From positions 1-38,850 of the forward strand of contig DJHY01000223.1 of NCBI GenBank assembly GCA_002433335.1: a DNA stretch of 38,850 nt, given 5' to 3'. Shown here piece by piece: positions 16,726 to 25,118 of this stretch; within the stretch, counting starts at the first letter, position 1, and the number at the start of each line of letters is the position of its first letter. Origin of the DNA: Rhodospirillaceae bacterium UBA6608. GTDB lineage: Bacteria; Pseudomonadota; Alphaproteobacteria; Rhodospirillales_A; Casp-alpha2. The position numbers were made by a program, and so were the translations under genes. Below the pieces are notes generated by a model that saw only the letters and a list, made by a program, of their open reading frames with translations, was not told where the DNA came from and searched no databases.

Positions 16726-17772
16726 TTGAGCACGCGAAACATGAAGTACGTTGAGGCGCTATCCCACGGCCTTGTCACCGCGATGGCCGAAGACCCCAAT
16801 ATTTTCGTCACAGGCATCGCCGCGGATTATTCTTCGGGGCTGTTCGGCTCGACGACCGAAGCCCTGGATCGTTTCGGCCCGTCTCGTGTGTTCGATGCCC
16901 CGGCCATGGAGAACGCCCTGACCGGGATCGCCATTGGGGCGGCTGCGTCGGGCAAACGCCCGGTGATCGTTCACCCGCGGTGCGATTTCATGTTTCTGGC
17001 TCTCGACCAGTTGATCAACCTCGCCGCAAAGTGGCGCTATATGTATGCCGGCGCGGCCGGTGCCATGCCGATCGTGGTTCGGGCCGTCATCGGTAAAGGC
17101 TGGGGCCAGGGCGCAACCCACTCACAAAGCCTGCACACCATATTGGCCCATTTCCCGGGTCTGGTCGTTGCCATGCCCGCGACCGTAAAAGCGGCGCAAC
17201 AATTGACCTATTCCGCGCTTAAAGGCTCGTCGCCGACAATCATTCTCGAGCATCGTTCCCTGTTCGGGCTGGAAGGCGAAGCCTCGGAAACGCCCGAGGT
17301 CGTCCCTTTCGGACAGGCGGAAATTTTGCGGGAAGGCAACGACGTGACGATTGTCGCGACATCGGCCATGGTGCAGGAAAGCATTCGCGCCGCCGACGAA
17401 TTGGCATCCCGGGGGATTTCGGTCGAGGTGATCGACCCTCGGACAATTCGTCCGTTGGATGAAAAAACGATCCTCGACTCGGTTCGCAAGACCGGCAGAT
17501 TGCTGGCGGCCGACGTTACATGGGAATCCTGCGGGTTCGCCAGCGAAGTGGTCGCCTTGGCTGCGGAGAAGGCGTTCGAGCATATGAAGGCGCCGGCGCG
17601 CCGATTGTGCCTGGCGAATTGCCCGGCACCCGTGTCGATGCCGCTGGAGGAAGCCTTCTACCCGAAGGCCGATACGATCGCCGCCGCCGTATCCGCCATG
17701 GTCGGCGCCGATGCAAGCGCCGGTAGCTTTGCCCATCTGACCGTACAAGACGAATTCAAAGGACCTTATTGA
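16726..17772 (+). CDS. Thiamine-diphosphate-dependent E1 component, beta subunit-like
   Basis: A 348-residue transketolase-like beta subunit. RVFDAPAMENALTGIAIGAA contains the conserved glutamate that activates the cofactor's pyrimidine ring in this superfamily, followed by CDFMFLALDQLIN, KGWGQGATHSQS and the C-terminal transketolase domain EVIDPRTIRPLDEKTILDSVRKTGR. It would pair with the alpha subunit at 15694-16668. TTG at 16726 is preferred as start because GGGAG lies 7-8 bases upstream; ATG at 16741 is an alternative. The next gene, a carbamoyltransferase, begins one base after its stop, so the E1 pair and the carbamoyltransferase are almost certainly co-transcribed. Confidence 0.87.
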   Translation: MSTRNMKYVEALSHGLVTAMAEDPNIFVTGIAADYSSGLFGSTTEALDRFGPSRVFDAPAMENALTGIAIGAAASGKRPVIVHPRCDFMFLALDQLINLAAKWRYMYAGAAGAMPIVVRAVIGKGWGQGATHSQSLHTILAHFPGLVVAMPATVKAAQQLTYSALKGSSPTIILEHRSLFGLEGEASETPEVVPFGQAEILREGNDVTIVATSAMVQESIRAADELASRGISVEVIDPRTIRPLDEKTILDSVRKTGRLLAADVTWESCGFASEVVALAAEKAFEHMKAPARRLCLANCPAPVSMPLEEAFYPKADTIAAAVSAMVGADASAGSFAHLTVQDEFKGPY

Positions 17773-17773
17773 C

Positions 17774-19411
17774 GTGATCATTCTTGGTATTCACGGGGGC
17801 GTTACGCTCGGCCAGCACGACCCGGCCGCTGCACTGTTTCGCGACGGCGAGTTGATCGCCTGTGTGGAAGAGGAACGTCTGTTCCGCATCAAGTCGCCGC
17901 GCGGCATGTTGCCGATCGAAGCGATTCAGGCCGTTCTGCGCGAAGCAGGGATCACCATGCATGAGGTGGATCTGGTGGCGCACCCCGGCGAGACCTACCA
18001 GGACGCACCGGCGCGCATCCCGGCTTACCTGAAGCACTATTTCGGACATGCGCCGAAACTTCGCCTGATCAATCACCAAACGGCGCATCTGGCTTCGGCC
18101 TTCTTTCAATCAGGCTACGACAGCGCCATGGTCATGTCGTACGACGCCTATGGCGATCGCCTGAGCGCCGCCCTAGCGACGGCCAGCCGGACCGACGGCA
18201 TTCGCGTACTCGAAACCCGGGACAATGTGAATTCGCTTGGCCTGTTCTATGCCACCATGACGTCCTACCTTGGATTTCTGCCGGGCGAAGACGAATACAA
18301 AGTCATGGGGCTGGCCCCCTATGGCGAGGCGAAATACGACCTGTCGTTTTTCGCCCGCCCGTCGAAAGACGGATACTTCGTTGATTCCCCTGGCGCGATG
18401 CGAAGCGACCCGGGCCCCAAGTCCAACTTCGAGCCGTTCTACGGTGACGCGATCGTCAATAAGCTCGGTCCCGCGCGATTGAAGGGCGAGCCGATCGAAC
18501 AACATCACCGTGACGTAGCGGCTTCGACGCAGCGCACTTTGGAAGAATGCGCGATCTCGCTGGTGAACTACCTGCACGGCATGACCGGCGAACGGAACCT
18601 TTGCCTCGCAGGCGGCGTCGCCCTGAACTGTTCGGCCAATAACGTCCTTCGCCAAATGGAATGCGTCGATCGAATGTTCGTGCAGCCTGCGGCCTCGGAC
18701 CGTGGGCTGGCTCTCGGGTGCGGCCTGCAGGCAGCCTGGGAAGAAGGCGAAACCATCGCCCCGATCACGCATGTGTTTTATGGGCCGACGCGCACGGACG
18801 CCGAAATCGAACGCGCACTGGGCGTGACCGGCTTCACGGCAGAACGCGTCGACGATCCATCCGCCGCCGCAGCATCGCTGCTTGCCGAAGGCAAGATCGT
18901 CGGCTGGTTCCAAGGGCGCTCGGAATTCGGCCCTCGGGCCCTTGGGCATCGCTCGATCCTCGCAAATCCCTGCGTGGCGGATATGAAAGATCAAATCAAC
19001 GCACGGGTTAAGTACCGCGAAGAGTTCCGGCCCTTCGCGCCTTCGGTTCTGGAAGAAAAATGTCGGGACGTTTTCGTTATGGATGAACCTTCGCCATTCA
19101 TGACCGTCGCGTTCGATGTTCAGGACGGTTGGGGCGAGAAGCTGCCGGCGACGACCCATGTCAACAACACCGCACGCGTGCAATCCGTCTCGGCGGATAC
19201 CGACCCGATGTATCACCGCCTGATTACTGAGTTGGAGAACCACAGCGGCGCGCCCGTAGTGTTGAACACCAGTTTCAACATCAAAGGCCAACCGATTGTA
19301 GAGACGCCCCTGGACGCCTTGTCCACCTTTGCCGGCACCGGCATGGACGCGGTTATCATGGGCCATTACATGGTTCGCAAACCCGGCGCACCACGCGCGC
19401 AAGACAAGTAA
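17774..19411 (+). CDS. Carbamoyltransferase, NodU/CmcH family (copy 1)
   Basis: A 545-residue O-carbamoyltransferase homologue. The N-terminal ASKHA-type domain begins LGIHGGVTLGQHDPAAAL with EEERLFRIK, and the metal-site histidines are in NHQTAHLASAFF. The YrdC-like C-terminal half carries GRSEFGPRALGHRSIL and VVLNTSFNIKGQPIVETP. Family enzymes transfer the carbamoyl group from carbamoyl phosphate, via carbamoyl-adenylate, to hydroxyls of sugars (NodU) or antibiotics (CmcH). GTG at 17774 follows the E1-beta stop by one base, with AAAGGA upstream. A second copy of very similar layout lies at 21189-22814. Confidence 0.92.
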   Translation: MIILGIHGGVTLGQHDPAAALFRDGELIACVEEERLFRIKSPRGMLPIEAIQAVLREAGITMHEVDLVAHPGETYQDAPARIPAYLKHYFGHAPKLRLINHQTAHLASAFFQSGYDSAMVMSYDAYGDRLSAALATASRTDGIRVLETRDNVNSLGLFYATMTSYLGFLPGEDEYKVMGLAPYGEAKYDLSFFARPSKDGYFVDSPGAMRSDPGPKSNFEPFYGDAIVNKLGPARLKGEPIEQHHRDVAASTQRTLEECAISLVNYLHGMTGERNLCLAGGVALNCSANNVLRQMECVDRMFVQPAASDRGLALGCGLQAAWEEGETIAPITHVFYGPTRTDAEIERALGVTGFTAERVDDPSAAAASLLAEGKIVGWFQGRSEFGPRALGHRSILANPCVADMKDQINARVKYREEFRPFAPSVLEEKCRDVFVMDEPSPFMTVAFDVQDGWGEKLPATTHVNNTARVQSVSADTDPMYHRLITELENHSGAPVVLNTSFNIKGQPIVETPLDALSTFAGTGMDAVIMGHYMVRKPGAPRAQDK

Positions 19412-19461
19412 CACGCCGCGTCTTCTCCCGCCTTGAAACCGGCTAGCTGGCAGGACCCCCG

Positions 19462-20217
19462 ATGACCGTAAAGACAGATATTCTGAACAGCGACTTTTCG
19501 AAGTACCGCAACGAAGAGATGGAAATTCTCGAACGATACGTCGATCAAGTTCGGCAACATGCCGACGTTCCGGAATTCATCCTCTACAATTGGCCGTGTT
19601 TCGTTCGCAGCCAGGAAATCACCCGCTTTCTGGTCTATTACGAAATCTTCAAAATGATCCAAAACGTCCATGGATCGATCGTTCAGTTGGGCGTCCTCAA
19701 CGGCAACACGCTGTTCAGCTACGCGCTATTTTCAGAAATCTTCGAGCACCGGAACTATACCCGGCAGATATTCGGCTTCGATACCTTCGGCGCCTACGAA
19801 GCGCTGTCGGATAGAGAAGACAAAGACAAGTTCGCCTCCAAGGCCGCAACCTATTCGGAAGACTTCGTCCGCTCCGCCGCGAAGCTGTTCAACGACGCGC
19901 AGATTTTCCGGCAGTTCCCCAAGGTTCAACTCATCAAAGGGGACGCCGTTGAAACGCTCCCCGCGTTTTTGGAACAACACCCCGAGACGATGTGCTCTCT
20001 GTTGAATCTTCATACGAGCGTCTATGAGGTCGAGCGGCAGACCCTGGAACTGATGTGGCCGCGCATGCCCAAAGGCGCCGTTGTCCATATGGGCAGCCTT
20101 GCTTATCCGGACAGCCCGGGCGTGACTGAAATGATTCAAGACACGGTCGGCATTTCAAACGTCCGGATTCAGAGATTTCCGTTCGCGACCAAACACGCGT
20201 TCTTCATCAAGGAATAG
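19462..20217 (+). CDS. TylF/MycF-like methyltransferase homologue lacking metal-site acids
   Basis: A 251-residue protein resembling sugar O-methyltransferases of the TylF/MycF group: GSIVQLGVLNGNTLFSYALF (about residues 71-90) as a SAM motif, IFGFDTFGAYEAL, then a LLNLHTSVYE segment and PRMPKGAVVHMGSLAYPD. In characterised relatives the latter two read roughly LDxDLYE and GGxxxxDDY, with the Asp residues binding Mg2+ for catalysis. Here they are His184, Ser186 and Gly-Ser at about 211-212. The protein may use a different mechanism or be non-catalytic. It lies between the two carbamoyltransferase genes, 8 bases before an Fe(II)/2OG oxygenase gene. Assignment moderate. Confidence 0.6.
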   Translation: MTVKTDILNSDFSKYRNEEMEILERYVDQVRQHADVPEFILYNWPCFVRSQEITRFLVYYEIFKMIQNVHGSIVQLGVLNGNTLFSYALFSEIFEHRNYTRQIFGFDTFGAYEALSDREDKDKFASKAATYSEDFVRSAAKLFNDAQIFRQFPKVQLIKGDAVETLPAFLEQHPETMCSLLNLHTSVYEVERQTLELMWPRMPKGAVVHMGSLAYPDSPGVTEMIQDTVGISNVRIQRFPFATKHAFFIKE

Positions 20218-20225
20218 TCCGCGCC

Positions 20226-21119
20226 ATGAAGTACACAGATCATCATCTGTATTGGGACGCCCTGCCGCCCCTTGACCCTGAAGAAGCTGACGGAGCCGTC
20301 GTCGGCCCCTATTTCCGCGTCTTCAAAATGCGTGACGCCCTGTTCACGCCGATCCGCAATCTTGTGTTCCAAGCTCTCGGCCCGGCAGTCGGTCTTGATG
20401 GCGACGCCGCCGATCCATCGGTCCGCGCCGAAATTCGCGATGCGTTGAACGCCACCACGTCGATTAGCGTCGACTATGACATGGCCCTGATGACCCGCCT
20501 GGATGTGGCATTGCACCGCGCCCTGAGCCACTACGGATTGCTGGCCGGCGCGAAAGGGATCGAGTTCCCGGTCAATCTTCGGGTCGCGCACGGCGCACCC
20601 CCGCCCGGGTATCTGGACGGCGGATACGCCACAGATTTCATTCATTGCGACCCCTGGACCCAAGGCCCCAGCGACATCGTCAACTGCCTGCTGTATATCG
20701 ATTTCGGCGAGACCAGCAGCCCGATGGATCTTTACCGCGTCGATGATGACGGCCTTCGTCGGATGGCTGAACACGACGGGGGATATCTGGATGCCCGCCC
20801 CCTTCTGACCGACCTTACAAAGGTCGAATACGACGCCGGGCCGGGCACTTTCATTCTTTTCGACGCCTTTTCACCCCATGCCACGCATCGTTCGGGCGGA
20901 GAGATCCGCATCAGCATCGATTTCCGCCTGCGTCGCGAAGATCCCTATGCAGTGCTCGACGATAAATGGCTGATGCGCAATGTCAGTTGGGCGAAATATT
21001 GGAAGCTCAACGACCGCCTGACCGAAGATTACGAACAACGTTGCGCCGACGAATTTGCGCAGCTCGAAGGCAACCCGACCGCCGGCGAGTTTCGCCGCCG
21101 CGCCTTGGGCCGTGTTTAA
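20226..21119 (+). CDS. Fe(II)/2-oxoglutarate-dependent oxygenase-like protein
   Basis: A 297-residue protein with a non-haem iron facial triad pattern: H140-x-D142 in DFIHCDPWTQGP, and distal His218 in FSPHATHRSGGEIRISIDFRLR, with Arg228 ten residues later in the position that binds 2-oxoglutarate. Spacing and the DFRLR strand fit the phytanoyl-CoA dioxygenase/cupin-type oxygenases. Such enzymes hydroxylate, epimerise or desaturate small molecules; here a sugar or its substituent is the likely target. It is probably co-transcribed with the TylF-like gene upstream, with AAGGA at 20209-20213 as ribosome site. The first 60 residues show no recognisable motif. Confidence 0.7.
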   Translation: MKYTDHHLYWDALPPLDPEEADGAVVGPYFRVFKMRDALFTPIRNLVFQALGPAVGLDGDAADPSVRAEIRDALNATTSISVDYDMALMTRLDVALHRALSHYGLLAGAKGIEFPVNLRVAHGAPPPGYLDGGYATDFIHCDPWTQGPSDIVNCLLYIDFGETSSPMDLYRVDDDGLRRMAEHDGGYLDARPLLTDLTKVEYDAGPGTFILFDAFSPHATHRSGGEIRISIDFRLRREDPYAVLDDKWLMRNVSWAKYWKLNDRLTEDYEQRCADEFAQLEGNPTAGEFRRRALGRV

Positions 21120-21188
21120 CCGGCTTTCGAACATCACACCAACACGACCGGCGCCAGCCCGACGAAAGTTAAGAAAGGCATATCTCAA

Positions 21189-22814
21189 ATGAACGTCATC
21201 GGCCTTCACGGTGGAGTTACCACGTTCCAGCACGACGCTGCGGCATCTCTAATCTGCGACGGGAAAGTCGTTGCCTGCGTCGAGGAAGAGCGCTTCTCCC
21301 GCATCAAGCACGCCTATGGACAGATTCCGGTGCTGGCTATCCAACAAGCCTTGAAGATCGGTGGTTTGGATATCAAAGACATCGATCTCGTATGTCATTC
21401 CGGAATTAAGCACCCCGATCTGGCGAAACGGATCGAACATTACTTCAACCACTTTTTCGGCTATTGCCCGAAAGTGCAGATGTACAACCATCAGGACACG
21501 CACATCGCGTCTTCGTTCTATATGTCCGGTTTCGACGAAGCGATGGTGATTTCCTGGGACGGTTTCGGCGATTTCGAAAGCCTAGCAATGGGCCGCGCCG
21601 ATGCCGACGGGTTCGAGGTCTTGGAACGGTTCGGCCACGAACACTCCCTTGGCATTTTCTATCAGACCCTAACCTCGTTCCTCGGCTTTGCGGCATCCGG
21701 CGATGAATACAAAGTTATGGGTCTGTCGCCTTACGGAAATCCTGGGATCGACCTATCGGCCATCATCGACATCAAAGGTGACGGTTATTTCGTTGATAGT
21801 GAAATCTGGGATCGAGACCCGCCATCCCGTTCGCACTTCGAACCGCGGTACGGGCCCAAGTTGATCGAACTGCTCGGCGCTCCCCGCCATTCGCATGAAC
21901 CCATGGAGCAACGGCATCGCGACCTCGCCTACGCCATTCAGGCATCATTCGAAAAGGTCGTGTTGCATCTGGTAACCAAACTGCACGAGCGGACTGGCCT
22001 GCGTAAGCTATGCTTGGCGGGCGGGTGCGCCCTCAACTGCTTGGCGAACATGAAGATCCGAAAATTGCCGTTCATCGATGAACTGTTCGTGCAGCCGGCT
22101 TCGACCGACCAGGGGACGGCCCTCGGTGGCGCGATTATGGGCGCCGTGTCTCTTGGCGACAAAATCACGCCGCTTGATTCCTATTACCTTGGGCCGGACT
22201 ACACGGAAGAAGACTATCTCAGTGCTTTGCAACTCACCGGGATGGAGTACACCCGCCCGGACGATGTTTCCCGGACCGCCGCGGAATTGATCGCGGACGG
22301 AAAAATTATCGGCTGGGTTCAAGGCCGCGCTGAATTCGGGCCACGCGCGCTGGGCAACCGGTCGATCCTGGCGGACCCCGGCTTGCCAGAAATGAAGGAT
22401 GAAGTGAACAAACGGATCAAATACCGCGAAGAATTCCGTCCGTTCGCTCCGGCGGTGTTGGCTGAGCATGCCGAAGAAGTGTTCGACATGGAAGGCGAGT
22501 CTCCCTATATGACCGTGACCTACCCGGTGCGCGAAGCATGGCAGAAACGCCTGCCCGCGATCACCCATGTCAACAACACAGCGCGCGTCCAGACGGTTTC
22601 CAAGACCTCGAACGAAAAGTTTCACCGTTTGATCACGCGGTTCCACGAGTTGACCGGTCGGCCGGCGGTGTTAAACACCAGCTTCAACATCAAGGGGGAA
22701 CCGATCGTCGAGACGCCCCTGAATGCGATCGCGACGTTTTCGGCAACCGGCCTCGATGCTCTGATTTTGGGGCCCTTCCTGTTGCAGAAGCGCAAAGCTA
22801 CGCAACCGGGATAA
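21189..22814 (+). CDS. Carbamoyltransferase, NodU/CmcH family (copy 2)
   Basis: A 541-residue O-carbamoyltransferase homologue with the same architecture as copy 1: GLHGGVTTFQHDAAASL, EEERFSRIKHAYG, the metal-site NHQDTHIASSFY, LCLAGGCALNCLAN, GRAEFGPRALGNRSIL and AVLNTSFNIKGEPIVETP. The two copies align over their full length without obvious gaps but differ at many positions, so they are diverged paralogues and not a recent duplication. They probably carbamoylate different hydroxyls or different acceptors. An AAAGG ribosome site precedes ATG 21189 in the 69-base gap after the oxygenase gene. Confidence 0.92.
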   Translation: MNVIGLHGGVTTFQHDAAASLICDGKVVACVEEERFSRIKHAYGQIPVLAIQQALKIGGLDIKDIDLVCHSGIKHPDLAKRIEHYFNHFFGYCPKVQMYNHQDTHIASSFYMSGFDEAMVISWDGFGDFESLAMGRADADGFEVLERFGHEHSLGIFYQTLTSFLGFAASGDEYKVMGLSPYGNPGIDLSAIIDIKGDGYFVDSEIWDRDPPSRSHFEPRYGPKLIELLGAPRHSHEPMEQRHRDLAYAIQASFEKVVLHLVTKLHERTGLRKLCLAGGCALNCLANMKIRKLPFIDELFVQPASTDQGTALGGAIMGAVSLGDKITPLDSYYLGPDYTEEDYLSALQLTGMEYTRPDDVSRTAAELIADGKIIGWVQGRAEFGPRALGNRSILADPGLPEMKDEVNKRIKYREEFRPFAPAVLAEHAEEVFDMEGESPYMTVTYPVREAWQKRLPAITHVNNTARVQTVSKTSNEKFHRLITRFHELTGRPAVLNTSFNIKGEPIVETPLNAIATFSATGLDALILGPFLLQKRKATQPG

Positions 22815-22858
22815 TTTAGGGGCCCATCACGCTTTTCGAATAGACAATTGCCTGAGTA

Positions 22859-23857
22859 ATGTACGACGTACCTTCCAACGACACCGATCCAGCCTTTTTC
22901 TATATCTCTTCACGCGGCGGAAGTGCGACGACTTGGCTCGGCAGGGCCCTGTCGATGCACCCCTCAGTTGTCGCGTTCCACGGCTCGGAGGCTGTTCCCG
23001 CATTCAACGAATGTGGCGGATATCACGATGTCAAACCCGCGGATTTCTTCCGATACTTGAAAACCATGGGAACCATCACGTCGGGCGAAAAGTATTTCGG
23101 CGCGATCCATCTGTACTATGGGGATAAAGCCTATGACGCAACGATCGCCGAAAACGGTCTTTTCTCGGCCGTTATTCGCGATCCGATCCGTCGGATAAAC
23201 TCGCTTTATTGGGATTACGCCCAAAGGCACCTAGGCGGGAATATTACGGACCGAAAGATTAATATCTTCAACGCGCTCGAAGGTCTGCCGGCAGACGATC
23301 TGGCCTGCCCCCCGATTTCGGAAGTGCACTGTATTCAGTATGCCTACGAACGGACGAACGACTCCGCCGTCGGCGTGAAATCGGCGGTCGATCCGCTAAG
23401 ACAGTTTCTTTATCGTTCGAAACAGAACATCAAAGGCATGCTGACGCCGACCCCGCCTCCGAACGACCAGAGTCCGCGCGCCATTGCGCGGTTGTTGGCG
23501 CAGGAATTTTCGCATCTGGCGGGGGAGATCGTCGCGTATGACCTGGATTGTTGGCGCGTCTGCAAAAAAACTCGCTCAATGATCCAGATGGAAGAAATGG
23601 TCGCGAGCCGAGAGTACTTTCAACAGACTGTCTGGCCTAACGTCGCGCCGCACCTGGAATGCAACGACACCTATCTGGACAGGGTGATGGCCTCGGGTAA
23701 AACCAATGTTCATGCACTCGAGGAGCGCGCCAGCATCGACATTTACAACAAGTGGTCTCCTGGATTCCAAAAGGCGTTCCAGGAAATCATCGACGTGTTG
23801 GGCCGGAACGAAGTTTCTGAAATGTACCAGAACTTCGGCTACAAGCTGCCCCACTAG
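22859..23857 (+). CDS. Sulfotransferase-like protein
   Basis: A 332-residue protein with features of PAPS-dependent sulfotransferases: FFYISSRGGSATTWLGRAL (residues 13-31) matches the 5'-phosphosulfate-binding loop near the N-terminus, and VIRDPIRRINSLYWDY (from about 105), with R107 and S115, matches the 3'-phosphate-binding motif. The usual loop GSxRSGTTxL is here SSRGGSATTWL. The remainder does not match a family I know in detail. It would transfer sulfate to a glycan hydroxyl. No PAPS-synthesis gene is nearby. The gene begins 44 bases after carbamoyltransferase copy 2 and could be part of the same tailoring unit. Confidence 0.68.
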   Translation: MYDVPSNDTDPAFFYISSRGGSATTWLGRALSMHPSVVAFHGSEAVPAFNECGGYHDVKPADFFRYLKTMGTITSGEKYFGAIHLYYGDKAYDATIAENGLFSAVIRDPIRRINSLYWDYAQRHLGGNITDRKINIFNALEGLPADDLACPPISEVHCIQYAYERTNDSAVGVKSAVDPLRQFLYRSKQNIKGMLTPTPPPNDQSPRAIARLLAQEFSHLAGEIVAYDLDCWRVCKKTRSMIQMEEMVASREYFQQTVWPNVAPHLECNDTYLDRVMASGKTNVHALEERASIDIYNKWSPGFQKAFQEIIDVLGRNEVSEMYQNFGYKLPH

Positions 23858-23946
23858 GCGACAGCAGAACATCGCCAACGCGCATACCGGCAAAGATCGA
23901 GAAGACAATTTCCACCGAGAATAAAAAATTTTACGACCGCCGCTTG

Positions 23947-24948
23947 ATGGATCTGGGCAATTATAGCCTGGTCCGAGCGGACGAGACGGCCGACTGGCAA
24001 ACGACTTGGGATGCTTTCGTCGCGGCATCGCCGGAAGGGACGGTGTTTTCCGAAACGCCTTTCCTTAGTTCTTTGAACGCCAAGGCCGGGCTTTGGTACT
24101 GCCTGCGCGGCGAGGAAAAAGCCGCCGCCGTGTGCGTAATGGAGAGCAACGACGGACGCGAGGCCGTGTCATACCCCAATGTCATTTACAATGGGATCAT
24201 GTTCGCGCCGCCGCCGGCCAAGCAAAACCATGCGCAGGTCATTTCCGAGCAGTTCCGTATCCTGGCGTTTTTGTCGGGTGAACTGACCGAGATTTATGAT
24301 TCGATCTCAATGACGTTCCACCCCTCGATCACCGACATGCGGCCCTTCCAGTGGCACAATTACCACAACGAAGGCCCCAGATACGTGATCGACATCCGCT
24401 ATACCAACGTCCTGCTCCTGGCGAAATACCGCTCTGAAACCGGGATGGAGGACGCGCCAGGCTACATGGAAGCCAACAAATCCCGGCGGCAGGAGCTTCG
24501 CTACGCGATTAAGAAGGACTACCGGACGGAAGAAACGTTCGACCCGCAAATGTTCATCGACATGTACCGCAGCACCTTCGCCCGGCAGAATCTGAGCATG
24601 GACGGAACGGGCATCGAGGAACTGCCGGCGATGCTGGATGCGATGCATGCTGCCGGACAAACGCGAATGTTCGTCACCCGCACGTCCGACGGCACGCCGG
24701 CCTCGATCGGCATTTTCGCCCGAGACGCAAAACGGTGGTACTACCAATTCGGCGCAGGAAACCCCGATTTACGCGACGGACACGCCGGCTCGTTGATGCT
24801 TTGGGACGCCATGGCGGCGCTAGCCGAAGACGGCGACATGGAAATCGATCTTGAAGGCGTTAACAGCCCGCAACGCGGCTACTTCAAACTAAGCTTCGGC
24901 GGGACCCTGACCCCGTATTATCGCGTCCGCTACTCGGCGGCGGGATAA
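23947..24948 (+). CDS. FemAB/GNAT-like acyltransferase
   Basis: A 333-residue protein of the BioF2/Acetyltransf_6 (FemAB-like) type: two tandem GNAT-like halves, with a C-terminal core WYYQFGAGNPDLRDGHAGSLMLWDAM and the end motif IDLEGVNSPQRGYFKLSFGGTLTPYYRV, which is characteristic of this group. Such proteins N-acylate amino sugars or transfer aminoacyl groups. With nonulosonate genes downstream, an acyl modification of an amino sugar is plausible. ATG 23947 is used; TTG 23944 would add one residue. No clear ribosome site is seen, and the frame stays open upstream without another start codon. Confidence 0.68.
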   Translation: MDLGNYSLVRADETADWQTTWDAFVAASPEGTVFSETPFLSSLNAKAGLWYCLRGEEKAAAVCVMESNDGREAVSYPNVIYNGIMFAPPPAKQNHAQVISEQFRILAFLSGELTEIYDSISMTFHPSITDMRPFQWHNYHNEGPRYVIDIRYTNVLLLAKYRSETGMEDAPGYMEANKSRRQELRYAIKKDYRTEETFDPQMFIDMYRSTFARQNLSMDGTGIEELPAMLDAMHAAGQTRMFVTRTSDGTPASIGIFARDAKRWYYQFGAGNPDLRDGHAGSLMLWDAMAALAEDGDMEIDLEGVNSPQRGYFKLSFGGTLTPYYRVRYSAAG

Positions 24949-24993
24949 AGAACGCCAGAACACCCCGAGAAACCCCGAAATTCCTTAGATTCA

Positions 24994-25022
24994 TGGACAT
25001 TTCGACCGCCAATTTCTATATA
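24994..25022 (+). promoter_or_regulatory. Predicted sigma-70-type promoter
   Basis: TGGACA (24994-24999) matches five of six positions of the -35 consensus, followed after exactly 17 bases by TATATA (25017-25022), a four-of-six -10 match in an AT-rich stretch. It lies in the 166-base gap before the radical SAM gene and just upstream of a strong ribosome site at 25030-25034. Transcription would begin near 25030, leaving little or no untranslated leader before the small ORF at 25044. Position and spacing are visible; activity is inferred. Confidence 0.45.
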
Positions 25023-25043
25023 TGGCTTTGGAGGTTGAACCCG

Positions 25044-25118
25044 ATGGGCTTCCCTCCCAGGACTTCGGATGCCCCGGCAACGACAGGCGAAGATTTGGAT
25101 AGAGAGCGCGACACATGA
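25044..25118 (+). CDS. Candidate 24-codon leader ORF coupled to the radical SAM gene
   Basis: A consensus ribosome-binding site GGAGG (25030-25034) lies nine bases upstream of ATG 25044. The ORF begins MGFPPRTSDAP and ends LDRERDT, then stops at 25116-25118 in an ATGA overlap with the radical SAM start. The radical SAM gene's own ribosome site is weak, so the leader may drive translation by coupling. It is hydrophilic, with no signal peptide and no Cys. It could be a real micropeptide, a leader peptide or a fortuitous ORF; a peptide substrate of the radical SAM enzyme is possible but unsupported. Confidence 0.4.
   Translation: MGFPPRTSDAPATTGEDLDRERDT

Noticed and set aside
18173..19414. Long minus-strand ORF of 413 codons antisense to carbamoyltransferase copy 1
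   Set aside because: It mirrors the codon structure of the plus-strand gene, has no recognisable motifs, and the sense product is certain.
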